Positions 1 through 6,239 of a stretch of DNA of 6,365 bases are shown here, in pieces (the stretch's first letter is position 1; every line of letters begins with the position of its first letter). The DNA is from Candidatus Poseidoniaceae archaeon (GTDB lineage: Archaea; Thermoplasmatota; Poseidoniia; Poseidoniales; Poseidoniaceae), in the NCBI GenBank assembly GCA_030741455.1, contig JASLVI010000083.1:1-6365 (forward strand), given 5' to 3'. The translations under genes were made by a program, and so were the position numbers. Below the pieces are notes generated by a model, which had not been told where the DNA came from, searched no databases, and saw only the letters and a list, made by a program, of their open reading frames with translations.

Positions 1-20
1 TGGAGCACAACATTCGACCT

Positions 21-1079
21 ATGTCGGAGGACCTCATCGATTCGGATATTCGGGTCGCAAAGACGCTTCCTTCGAAATTTTATACCGATGAAAAGCGATT
101 TCGTAAACTCCTCCAAGCCTTCAAAACGAGTTGGCAGTTTGTTGGTTCAAGCGAACAATTTGATTCTATCATTTCACCTGTTCCTCATCTTGGAGACATT
201 CTAAACGAGCCGATGGTTCGCGTACAGGATGGTGATTCAGTACAACTCTTGTCCAATGTTTGTACGCACCGTGGAATGGTCCTTTGTCATGAGCATTCAG
301 ACAAAAAAAGCATCCAGTGCCCGTATCATGGTCGAACATTTAACCGAGATGGAACATTGAAGCACATGCCTGGATTTGAGGACGTTGTCGATTTCCCAAG
401 CGAGTCCGATCATTTGCAATCCTTTGCTCTTGAAACATGGAATGGATTTGAATTCACTTCATTGAATGCAAAGGATTCACTTGAAGATGTTCTACGCCCT
501 CTACAAGAACGAGTTGGTTGGTTTTTCTCCGATTTGAAATACGATTCAAGCAGAGATCGAGATTGGGACATTGAGGCCAATTGGATACTGTATGTTGACA
601 ATTATCTCGAAGGGTTTCATATTCCATACGTCCATCCTGAATTGAATGATGCTTTGGATAAGGATGGTTATTCAACGGAATGTTTCGAACATGGTGTTTT
701 ACAAATCGGTATGGCGAAAGATGGTGATGTTTGTTTTGACATACCAGAATCATCTGTTGACGCTGGAAAGAAGATTGCAGCCTATTACTGGTGGTTCTTT
801 CCCAACCTTATGATCAACGTCTATCCTTGGGGCGTCTCGGTCAACGTTGTTGTTCCAAATGGACCTGAAACCACGACTGTCCTGTTTCGAAGCTATGTCA
901 AGCATCCAGAACTGACTGAAGAAGGAGCGGGTGCTGAGTTGGATAAAGTTGAACTTCAAGATCAATTTGTTGTCGAAAACTGCATGAAGGGGCTTCGTTC
1001 AAATGCATACAGCAGGGGACGTTATTCTCCAACACACGAACAAGGCGTTCATCATTTTCACATGAAACTGACTCGATAG
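21..1079 (+). CDS. Rieske [2Fe-2S] non-haem iron oxygenase, alpha subunit
   Basis: This is a 352-residue protein with both domains of a ring-hydroxylating-type oxygenase alpha subunit. The N-terminal Rieske cluster motif is C81-x-H83 and C100-x2-H103, inside NVCTHRG and CPYHGRTF. The C-terminal catalytic (SRPBCC-fold) domain has D193-N-Y-L-E197-x2-H200-x4-H205, with D314 in LQDQF as the probable third ligand of the mononuclear iron. E197 lies three residues before the first His, where the residue bridging the Rieske and iron centres sits; it is Asp in naphthalene dioxygenase and Glu in the carnitine monooxygenase CntA. Enzymes of this family use O2 and electrons from a separate reductase for hydroxylation or N-demethylation. 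No reductase or beta subunit is nearby, so the substrate is unknown. The start looks natural (DIRVAKTLPSKFYTD is a typical family N-terminus), but the frame is open to the window edge. The protein is probably cytosolic. It converges with the esterase gene, 12 bases away. Confidence 0.9.
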   Translation: MSEDLIDSDIRVAKTLPSKFYTDEKRFRKLLQAFKTSWQFVGSSEQFDSIISPVPHLGDILNEPMVRVQDGDSVQLLSNVCTHRGMVLCHEHSDKKSIQCPYHGRTFNRDGTLKHMPGFEDVVDFPSESDHLQSFALETWNGFEFTSLNAKDSLEDVLRPLQERVGWFFSDLKYDSSRDRDWDIEANWILYVDNYLEGFHIPYVHPELNDALDKDGYSTECFEHGVLQIGMAKDGDVCFDIPESSVDAGKKIAAYYWWFFPNLMINVYPWGVSVNVVVPNGPETTTVLFRSYVKHPELTEEGAGAELDKVELQDQFVVENCMKGLRSNAYSRGRYSPTHEQGVHHFHMKLTR

Positions 1080-1091
1080 ATTGCGTTGTTC

Positions 1092-3668
1092 TCAAAACTT
1101 CGTGTATTGCTTTCCTGAAAAAGTATGACTCTCCTCATTTTTGGGAGGTTTGCCTCTTCGGATTAAAACAATGAGTACGAATGAGATCAGAACTAGAGCA
1201 GAGATAATTACGAGGGCCCTTATTTCTTCACTCTTCTTCGATGTCTGTTCATTTTTAACCTCTATTTTATCATCGATTAAATTGTCACAACCATCGGGTA
1301 GTAAATCGAGGTCAACATCGATGGAATCGTCATGTCCTGGGCAAACATCGAACTCGTCACCTACACCATCGTTATCTGAATCAATCAAGTCATCACATCC
1401 ATCGGGAATTCCATCAGAATCGATATCGATCAAGTCATTGTGGTTGTTGCAAATATCTGTTGAATCAGGGACACCATCGTCATCAGAATCAATTAGGTCA
1501 TCACAACCATCAGGAATCCCATCCGCATCAACATCGACAGCATCATCAAAATTGTTGCACCGATCATCCGTATCTGAGACACCATCATTATCGCCATCGA
1601 TGAGATCATCACAACCATCAGGAATCAAATCGAAATCAAGATCGATTGCATCGTTGAAGAAGGGGCATGCGTCTTCTGCATCGGAGATTCCATCGCCATC
1701 GGAATCGATTTGACTATCACTGCATCCATTCGCATAAACCGATTCTCCGACAGGCGTTGCTTGACATAGATCATCCGCATCCATAATCCCATCCTGATCG
1801 GAATCCGTCGTGCTTCCTGGACGACGTTGTTCTTCACTGCAACCATCAAGATAGACTTCTGTTGAATCTGGAGTATCTGGACAGTCATCGTTGTCATCGT
1901 AAACTCCATCAGAATCAGAATCTAAAATCGGATGGAATAAATCATCCATTGCAGATGAGATTCGCGCATCCCATCGCAACCCGTGTTCTCTTAGCCCTGC
2001 CTCGTTGAAATGGATTGTATCATACCGCCATTGCGTACCGTTGAGATCATCAGTGTAAGGTCCTGGAAACGTCAAAGGGTCATCTTCGATCACTGCGTCT
2101 TGGCCCTCGATTATCCACCCCATCTTCACAGGATCTCCATTCGGAACAAAACTTACACGGGCTACAATCCAAGGAATCTCATAACCTGCATGTTCACGGC
2201 TACCAAGAACAACCTCTCCAAGCATTCGTGCATAATCTTCCGCAGCAGTACCCCCTGCATTGCTTTCACCTTGATGCCACAAAATGGCTCTTGCTCCGTT
2301 CGGTTCTACCGCATCGAGAGCGGCACTGATTCGAGGAAACAGATCATTTTGGCTCGGAACCCATCGATCAACTGGTGTACCACCATATCCCACTGAAAGA
2401 AAACCAATCGGTACATCGTAACGACTTGCGAGAAGATCCCCAGCAACTGGCCACGGAGACCCACTGTTTCCAGTAGCTGCTGGTTGTGGATCGTATCCAA
2501 AACGCCAACCATTGGGCCCCCAAGTGCTCACTCGTGCGTCGGTAGGTGTTAGTGGAGCATCCCCTGAATTTGCAGAATTTGATTGACCTGCAACAATGAA
2601 TACTTCCCCTACACCGACCGGTTCAATTGATTTTAGAGCCAATTGGTTACCGTTTTTCATGAAGCGAAGATCGAGACGATGCCAGCCGGTCGGTACCTCG
2701 ATGGTGCCATAGAAATTCGAACTCAGCGGCACAGCGACTAACGCCCATTCAGATTCAAACCCAGTTTCAAGATTGATGTATCTGCCTTCGACCAAATCAG
2801 CTGTATATTCTGTTGATCCACTTACTGAGAAAATACCGTTATTGTACTCATTACGTTGAACGATTTGATGTTCATCGGGGGAATCTAATGTGATCATCAA
2901 TTCCGAAGGAGTAGGGCCAGACCTGACAAGAATCGTCATGCTTTTCAGAGTATAATCCACAGCATTTGATGCAAACGTCCAATCCGGATGGCCACCCGGA
3001 TCGGGGTTGTTTCCTATACCAAGGTCGTCTTGATTTGATCCGCCCCATGCATTGTAGGCGAAGAGTGTTTGACCTGACTCATAGTCGTGTATCTGCATAC
3101 TCCCATAACCTGCGGAATCTACACTGTATTGAGAGTCAGCCATATCGTAAATTGAATCGTTTCCATTTGGAACGCCTAGAGAATCCTGCATTCCATAATT
3201 CGTCCCCCAGAATTCAATGACTCCCGTATCAATTGTTCCGAGGGAGGACAAGTTTTGATGGTTCGATTGAATTTCAACATCCGTCAATAATTGGTTGTGG
3301 ACAATCCCTGAACTGAACGTCGGAACTCCCAACTCATCCGCTTCTGTGGTAATGCTCGGGAACGAGACAAACACCCATGTCCGAGGTTGATTCGCTCCCT
3401 CCAGTTCAAGATAGTACGCAACTCGGTCAAAAGAAAAATCAATACTTGAACTGGAATCAATCGAATAAGGAATTGGTCCGTTGTTGTATTGCGCTTCGTC
3501 AGGAATGTCCAGCTGATAGACAACCGTATACTCATCAAAACCAGTCACATCCTCTGAAAGCGTTCCTTGGACGAAAGGAGGCTCGGATAACAGTTCTTGC
3601 ATTGAAGAGTTCCATGAGGAGATGACAAGCACGAGAATCAAGGAAACCAGCATTCCCTTTCGACCCAT
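1092..3668 (-). CDS. Exported, membrane-anchored sialate O-acetylesterase-like (SASA) SGNH hydrolase with TSP3 repeats
   Basis: This 858-residue protein probably removes O-acetyl groups from sialic acids or other acetylated glycans at the cell surface. Domains in order (numbering from ATG 3668): signal peptide 1-22 (MGRKGMLVSLILVLVISSW); a beta-rich domain at about 49-250 containing FDRVAYYLEL, VIEFWGTNYG and GYGSMQIHD; an Ig-like segment at about 251-352; a SASA/DUF303 hydrolase domain at about 355-572; six TSP3-like repeats at 583-798; a transmembrane helix at about 817-837; and a short basic cytoplasmic tail. Catalytic motifs are GQSN with nucleophile S363, VGYGGT, WHQGESN at 464-470, and D550-x2-H553. 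The frame also opens from TTG 3728, but that would put basic and polar residues before the signal peptide and both TATA-like elements inside the gene, so ATG 3668 is preferred. The domain order up to the hydrolase recalls planctomycete and verrucomicrobial esterases (from memory). The substrate is not shown by the sequence. Confidence 0.88.
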   Translation of the reverse strand: MGRKGMLVSLILVLVISSWNSSMQELLSEPPFVQGTLSEDVTGFDEYTVVYQLDIPDEAQYNNGPIPYSIDSSSSIDFSFDRVAYYLELEGANQPRTWVFVSFPSITTEADELGVPTFSSGIVHNQLLTDVEIQSNHQNLSSLGTIDTGVIEFWGTNYGMQDSLGVPNGNDSIYDMADSQYSVDSAGYGSMQIHDYESGQTLFAYNAWGGSNQDDLGIGNNPDPGGHPDWTFASNAVDYTLKSMTILVRSGPTPSELMITLDSPDEHQIVQRNEYNNGIFSVSGSTEYTADLVEGRYINLETGFESEWALVAVPLSSNFYGTIEVPTGWHRLDLRFMKNGNQLALKSIEPVGVGEVFIVAGQSNSANSGDAPLTPTDARVSTWGPNGWRFGYDPQPAATGNSGSPWPVAGDLLASRYDVPIGFLSVGYGGTPVDRWVPSQNDLFPRISAALDAVEPNGARAILWHQGESNAGGTAAEDYARMLGEVVLGSREHAGYEIPWIVARVSFVPNGDPVKMGWIIEGQDAVIEDDPLTFPGPYTDDLNGTQWRYDTIHFNEAGLREHGLRWDARISSAMDDLFHPILDSDSDGVYDDNDDCPDTPDSTEVYLDGCSEEQRRPGSTTDSDQDGIMDADDLCQATPVGESVYANGCSDSQIDSDGDGISDAEDACPFFNDAIDLDFDLIPDGCDDLIDGDNDGVSDTDDRCNNFDDAVDVDADGIPDGCDDLIDSDDDGVPDSTDICNNHNDLIDIDSDGIPDGCDDLIDSDNDGVGDEFDVCPGHDDSIDVDLDLLPDGCDNLIDDKIEVKNEQTSKKSEEIRALVIISALVLISFVLIVLIRRGKPPKNEESHTFSGKQYTKF
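1275..1706 (-). repeat. Four tandem 108-bp units encoding 36-residue Cys-containing TSP3-like repeats
   Basis: Four consecutive units of exactly 108 bases (1599-1706, 1491-1598, 1383-1490, 1275-1382, in coding order) encode 36 residues each. The consensus is D-x-D-x-D-G-V-x-D-x2-D-x-C, then a spacer with D-x-I/V-D-x-D-x-D, ending in I/L-P-D-G-C-D-D/N-L-I. Each unit has two Cys, probably paired in a disulfide, and Asp ladders of the kind that bind Ca2+ in TSP3 repeats. No indels separate the units, while silent sites and spacer residues differ. They form the membrane-proximal stalk of the esterase. Confidence 0.9.
1707..1922 (-). repeat. Two TSP3-like repeats of a different subtype, next to the hydrolase domain
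   Basis: Two units lie between the hydrolase and the four 36-residue repeats. They follow D-S-D-x-D-G-x2-D-x2-D-x-C-x2-T-P, then V-Y-x2-G-C-S, the form common in OmpA-linked TSP3 segments of bacteria. The first unit is followed by an insert (EEQRRPGSTT), the second by DSQI. They differ from the downstream units in the second half: a V-Y-x2-G-C-S ending replaces the D-x-D-x-I-P-D-G-C-D ending, so the stalk is built from two repeat subtypes. Confidence 0.8.
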
Positions 3669-3690
3669 AACTCTGGGTATTCGTTGTGAG

Positions 3691-3708
3691 TTATAGAGGC
3701 TTATATCC
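3691..3708. promoter_or_regulatory. Candidate shared TATA-box region between the divergent esterase and cupin genes
   Basis: Read on the - strand this segment is GGATATAAG followed by CTATAAC, giving two TATAA cores centred about 36 and 25 bases upstream of the esterase ATG at 3668. These are suitable spacings for an archaeal promoter with a short leader or none. Read on the + strand, TTATAT at 3701-3706 would place initiation near 3730, about 20-25 bases before the cupin ATG at 3754. Neither start has a recognisable Shine-Dalgarno sequence. This rests on sequence and spacing only. Confidence 0.42.
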
Positions 3709-3753
3709 AATCTCACGGGAAAAACCAATCAAAGAATTACTCTTCGAGTAGTT

Positions 3754-4125
3754 ATGGGGACGGACGTGAATAAAGTAAATCTCGCCGAAAAATTTGCTCT
3801 TTTTTCGGAGCATTGGACGCCAAAAATTATTGCAGAATTAAACGACTACCAGATAAAAATCGTCAAAGTTGAAGGCGATTTTGTTTGGCACGACCATTCC
3901 GATACAGATGAATTCTTTTTTGTCATCGAAGGGACATTGTTCATTGAATTTGAAAACGAAACCATGGAACTGAATACTGGGGAATTGCATGTTGTTCCCA
4001 AAGGTGTTCAGCACCGTCCGTATGCACTTGAAGAATGCAAAGTGATGTTGATCGAGCCGCGAGGCGTTGTCAATACTGGGGAAGCAGAAAGCAATCTCAC
4101 AGCATCCAATGATGTTTGGATTTGA
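3754..4125 (+). CDS. Small single-domain cupin protein
   Basis: This 123-residue protein has the RmlC-like cupin fold and both conserved motifs. Motif 1 is G41-x4-H46-x-H48-x4-E53-x6-G60 (within FVWHDHSDTDEFFFVIEG) and motif 2 is G76-x5-P82-x-G84-x2-H87. H46, H48, E53 and H87 are the expected four metal ligands, so a bound divalent metal is likely. It belongs to a widespread group of about 120-residue cupins with an N-terminus of the form VNLAEKFALFSEHWTPKI, often annotated as mannose-6-phosphate isomerase-like; that label does not establish a reaction. There is no signal peptide, so it is probably cytosolic. It is divergent from the esterase and ends 4 bases before the stop of the convergent Asp-repeat gene. 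The specific activity is unknown. Confidence 0.88.
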   Translation: MGTDVNKVNLAEKFALFSEHWTPKIIAELNDYQIKIVKVEGDFVWHDHSDTDEFFFVIEGTLFIEFENETMELNTGELHVVPKGVQHRPYALEECKVMLIEPRGVVNTGEAESNLTASNDVWI

Positions 4126-4129
4126 GAAT

Positions 4130-5203
4130 TTATTCTTCCTCGTTCTTGATTATGGTTTTCCTCTCAAATCCAAATTCAGTCTCTTTTTCTTCCAAGGCAT
4201 TTCGTAGAACAAGGCCGTGATATACCTTGATTTTTCGTTCCTTAACCATCGCATTAATCGTCGATTCGATTTCAATAAGTTCGACGTATGAACCAGCATT
4301 TTCAATTGTTTTTAAGCACTTTTTGTATTCACCTCGTCGTGCGAAAAAGATTGCAAAATAAATTGGAACCAAAAGGAGCGGTATAACCAACTCTTCGAAC
4401 ACAATTTCACTCAATGCAGATAGTGAAATTTCAAAGCTTTCTGGATCGTACTCACTTGTAAATGAATTCCCAGTTAGTCCTCCACGATAGAAGAATCCAG
4501 TATTCATGCCCATGTACATGTTGAACGGGGTTGATTCGGCGTCATACACCCCTGATCCACGATCGAGTTCAACATCATCGGGCCAACCATCGTTATCGTT
4601 GTCATCATCCAAGACATCCGGAAGTGTATCCTTGTCCGAATCGAGCGGAGTTGATGCGGCATTGTACGGATCATAGAGAATTGTACCTGAGGACGCTGCA
4701 CGTTCCATCTCGTTTCGGATTCCGTCGCCATCAGCATCATCATCGTACTCATCCGGCATGAAATCTCCATCAATATCTGAACATCCTTTCAATCGAATCT
4801 TGCTCTTTCCGTAAATGAATGGACAGTTGTCTGAAAGCGGATGTAACCCTTGGTCGGCATAACCATCTCCATCTGAATCGGACCAAATCCCTTCATCTTC
4901 TGGCCACACATCAACATCATCGTTCACATCGTCACCGTCCATGTCCTCATCGATGTTATCTCCAAGACCGTCGCCATCCAAATCTCGATGCTCAGAAGCA
5001 TTGGTTGGAAAGGCATCAGCACCCATCGACTCGTTCCAATGTTCATCAGGATCGGACCATCCGTCACCATCCGAATCTAGACAACCAACTCGGTCCTCGG
5101 TTGAATCTCCTGAAGCACATTGATGCGTCGTCTCATCTGCATAGGCAATCGGCATGAGCATACAGAATACAACGAAACTGGTTATCAGCATACGATGTTT
5201 CAT
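4130..5203 (-). CDS. Exported Asp-rich Ca-binding-type repeat protein with C-terminal membrane anchor and cytoplasmic tail; function unknown
   Basis: This 357-residue protein begins with a signal peptide (residues 1-22, MKHRMLITSFVVFCMLMPIAYA). Residues about 41-212 hold repeated Asp ladders such as DSDGDGWSDPDE, DLDGDGLGDNIDEDMDGDD, DSDGDGYADQ, DIDGDFMPDEYDDDADGDG and DSDKDTLPD, the pattern of TSP3 or dockerin/EF-hand-like Ca2+ loops. A short Gly/Asn/Phe-rich linker follows. One hydrophobic helix at about 270-288 (ELVIPLLLVPIYFAIFF) is followed by RR, which places the last 70 residues inside the cell. That tail is charged and probably a helical hairpin (about 291-345), roughly of the kind seen in short SHOCT-like oligomerisation segments, though this resemblance is weak. 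The repeat region faces outside. No enzymatic domain is visible; adhesion, a structural envelope role or a sensory role are all possible. Confidence 0.85.
   Translation of the reverse strand: MKHRMLITSFVVFCMLMPIAYADETTHQCASGDSTEDRVGCLDSDGDGWSDPDEHWNESMGADAFPTNASEHRDLDGDGLGDNIDEDMDGDDVNDDVDVWPEDEGIWSDSDGDGYADQGLHPLSDNCPFIYGKSKIRLKGCSDIDGDFMPDEYDDDADGDGIRNEMERAASSGTILYDPYNAASTPLDSDKDTLPDVLDDDNDNDGWPDDVELDRGSGVYDAESTPFNMYMGMNTGFFYRGGLTGNSFTSEYDPESFEISLSALSEIVFEELVIPLLLVPIYFAIFFARRGEYKKCLKTIENAGSYVELIEIESTINAMVKERKIKVYHGLVLRNALEEKETEFGFERKTIIKNEEE
4568..5083 (-). repeat. Degenerate Asp-rich Ca-binding-type repeats in the exported protein
   Basis: About five irregular D-x-D-x-D-G-x2-D type loops, some doubled, occupy residues 41-212 of the encoded protein. 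Unlike the esterase stalk, unit length varies and Cys is sparse (C41 precedes the first loop, C127 and C141 flank the middle). Some units resemble the EDxDGDGxxDxxD loops that follow one another directly in archaeal and bacterial surface proteins. The + strand shadow of this region is rich in Ser, His and Arg codons and should not be read as coding. Confidence 0.75.
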
Positions 5204-5220
5204 GCCTTTTGATTCGACCT

Positions 5221-5231
5221 GTTGTATATTG
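5221..5231. promoter_or_regulatory. Candidate bidirectional TATA-like element between divergent surface-protein and lipoprotein genes
   Basis: The segment GTTGTATATTG contains TGTATATT at 5223-5230, read as AATATACA on the - strand. Its centre is about 23 bases upstream of the - strand ATG at 5203, close to the spacing expected for a leaderless archaeal transcript. On the + strand it would start transcription near 5253, upstream of the candidate lipoprotein starts at 5270, 5288 and 5291. It is the clearest TATA-like sequence in this 84-base gap, but the call is by eye only. Confidence 0.4.
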
Positions 5232-5287
5232 CCTTTTGGAAGACCAGAAGGGAAAACATTTCAATAGCAATGGCGCTAGTTGGTAGC

Positions 5288-5824
5288 ATGATGAAGACCA
5301 ACCTCTCATTATTGATCGTACTTCTACTCATTTCGACAAGTTTTGCCGGATGTACGTCTGATGATTCAGACGAGGTGAAAATTTTCCCGCAATTCTCAAG
5401 CGTCGCTGATGATGGAGAAACCTACAACAATGCTCGTATGTCTGGATCACCGTTCATTGTCATGTTCTCTGCTGAATGGTGTAATAATCCATGTCACACG
5501 TCGATGTTCACGATTTGGGAAGCAATTCCAGAACTTTCTGTTCTTGTCCTGTCAACCGATCCTGCAGAAAATCCTCAAGGCATCACCTTACAAGATTGGC
5601 ATGATGCAGCCAATGCATTCGACGACGATGACGACACTGGTGAATCAGGCGTAACACTCACCACCTATGCGTTCATGAAGGGTGTTGAGGCTGGAGAAGA
5701 ACTTGACATAACCTCTCCTGGAACGGTCATGTTCGTCAATGCAGAAGGCGAGATTATGGCAACGAAAGTTGGTATTCTTGAAGAGCCTCAAGAGGTTCTC
5801 GACCTTTGGGAAACAGCGCAATAG
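5288..5824 (+). CDS. Thioredoxin-fold lipoprotein with a CxxxC active-site variant
   Basis: This 178-residue exported protein starts with MMKTNLSLLIVLLLISTSFAGC, a signal peptide ending in a lipobox (FAGC). C22 would carry the lipid and the Asp/Ser-rich linker after it would tether the domain outside the membrane. The domain has thioredoxin-fold marks: a beta strand PFIVMFSAEWC, a Cys pair C65-N-N-P-C69, and a probable cis-Pro P144 in TSPGTVMFV followed by NAEGEI. The Cys pair is spaced CxxxC instead of the usual CxxC. A run of five Asp occurs at residues 112-116. It may be an envelope thiol-disulfide oxidoreductase; a Sco-like metal role is less likely because no distal His is visible at the expected place. 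ATGs at 5270 and 5291 are alternative starts, and the frame opens at TTG 5222. The ChrR-type cupin follows on the same strand. Confidence 0.8.
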   Translation: MMKTNLSLLIVLLLISTSFAGCTSDDSDEVKIFPQFSSVADDGETYNNARMSGSPFIVMFSAEWCNNPCHTSMFTIWEAIPELSVLVLSTDPAENPQGITLQDWHDAANAFDDDDDTGESGVTLTTYAFMKGVEAGEELDITSPGTVMFVNAEGEIMATKVGILEEPQEVLDLWETAQ

Positions 5825-5875
5825 TTGTGAAGTGTGAACCGAACACCTCATGAAACAGGGCATAGTGGCCAAGAC

Positions 5876-6238
5876 ATGGTCTTCACACACGACATGGCAG
5901 ACTGGCTAAGTTTCAACATCGATGAGGATTGGCTCGAAGAAAACATCTCGTGGAAGGATTTCGGAACCGGCGTCCGCTTAGGTAAACTCAAGCGTGAAGA
6001 CAAAACATCATTGGTTCTTTACGAAGCACAATCCGAAGTCGAAGTGGATGCATTCATGCCACACAGCCATCCTGGTGGCGAATGTTACGTCGTCCTCGAA
6101 GGTGAAGTCTGGGATGAGGATGGAACCTATCCAACTGGTTCGATCGTATGGATGGACCCAGAATCAACACACACACCAAAGACGCGTGGTAAGACACTCA
6201 TCTTGGTACTCTGGCCACAAGGGGTCAAAGCTGCTTGA
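5876..6238 (+). CDS. ChrR-type cupin domain protein
   Basis: This is a 120-residue protein (from ATG 5876) made of one cupin domain. The segment FMPHSHPGGECYVVLEG, then DEDGTYPTGSIVWMDPESTHTP, matches the ChrR-like cupin family, in which the C-terminal domain of the anti-sigma factor ChrR binds Zn. H63, H65, E69 and H99 are the likely metal ligands. The N-terminal anti-sigma (zinc-binding ASD) domain of true ChrR is absent, so an anti-sigma role is not supported, and archaea lack bacterial sigma factors. It may be a small metal-dependent enzyme or a redox/ligand-binding protein. A GTG at 5834, 10 bases after the lipoprotein stop, would add 14 residues; ATG 5876 is preferred only because ATG starts prevail here. 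The gene may be co-transcribed with the lipoprotein. Its stop is one base from the stop of the convergent membrane-protein gene. Confidence 0.8.
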   Translation: MVFTHDMADWLSFNIDEDWLEENISWKDFGTGVRLGKLKREDKTSLVLYEAQSEVEVDAFMPHSHPGGECYVVLEGEVWDEDGTYPTGSIVWMDPESTHTPKTRGKTLILVLWPQGVKAA

Positions 6239-6239
6239 C

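Noticed and set aside
1132..1150. CTCCT...GGGAGG inverted repeat with a T run in the loop, as a possible terminator for the Rieske gene
   Set aside because: The stem is only about four to five bases, the T run is in the loop and not after the stem, and the element lies inside the 3' coding end of the esterase.
1275..1706. CRISPR array or non-coding tandem repeat
   Set aside because: The 108-bp period is a whole number of codons, units are contiguous without spacers, and conservation is strongest at the protein level.
1141..1713. A 190-codon open frame on the + strand rich in Ser, Ile and Pro
   Set aside because: It lies antisense to the TSP3-like repeats and is a by-product of Asp-rich codons on the other strand. 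Its periodic SSxPSGIPS pattern mirrors the 108-bp repeat and matches no family.
3669..3728. Extension of the esterase to a TTG start at 3728
   Set aside because: It would bury the signal peptide behind 20 residues and place both TATA-like elements inside the gene. ATG 3668 gives a normal signal peptide with charged n-region.
4819..5157. Open frame on + rich in His and Arg
   Set aside because: It is the antisense shadow of the Asp-rich repeats in the - strand surface protein; low complexity with no start signal or family motif.
5288..5824. Sco-type copper chaperone assignment for the lipoprotein
   Set aside because: The CxxxC spacing fits, but no His is found about 85 residues after the Cys pair where Sco has its third copper ligand, and the SPGT cis-Pro segment is thioredoxin-like.
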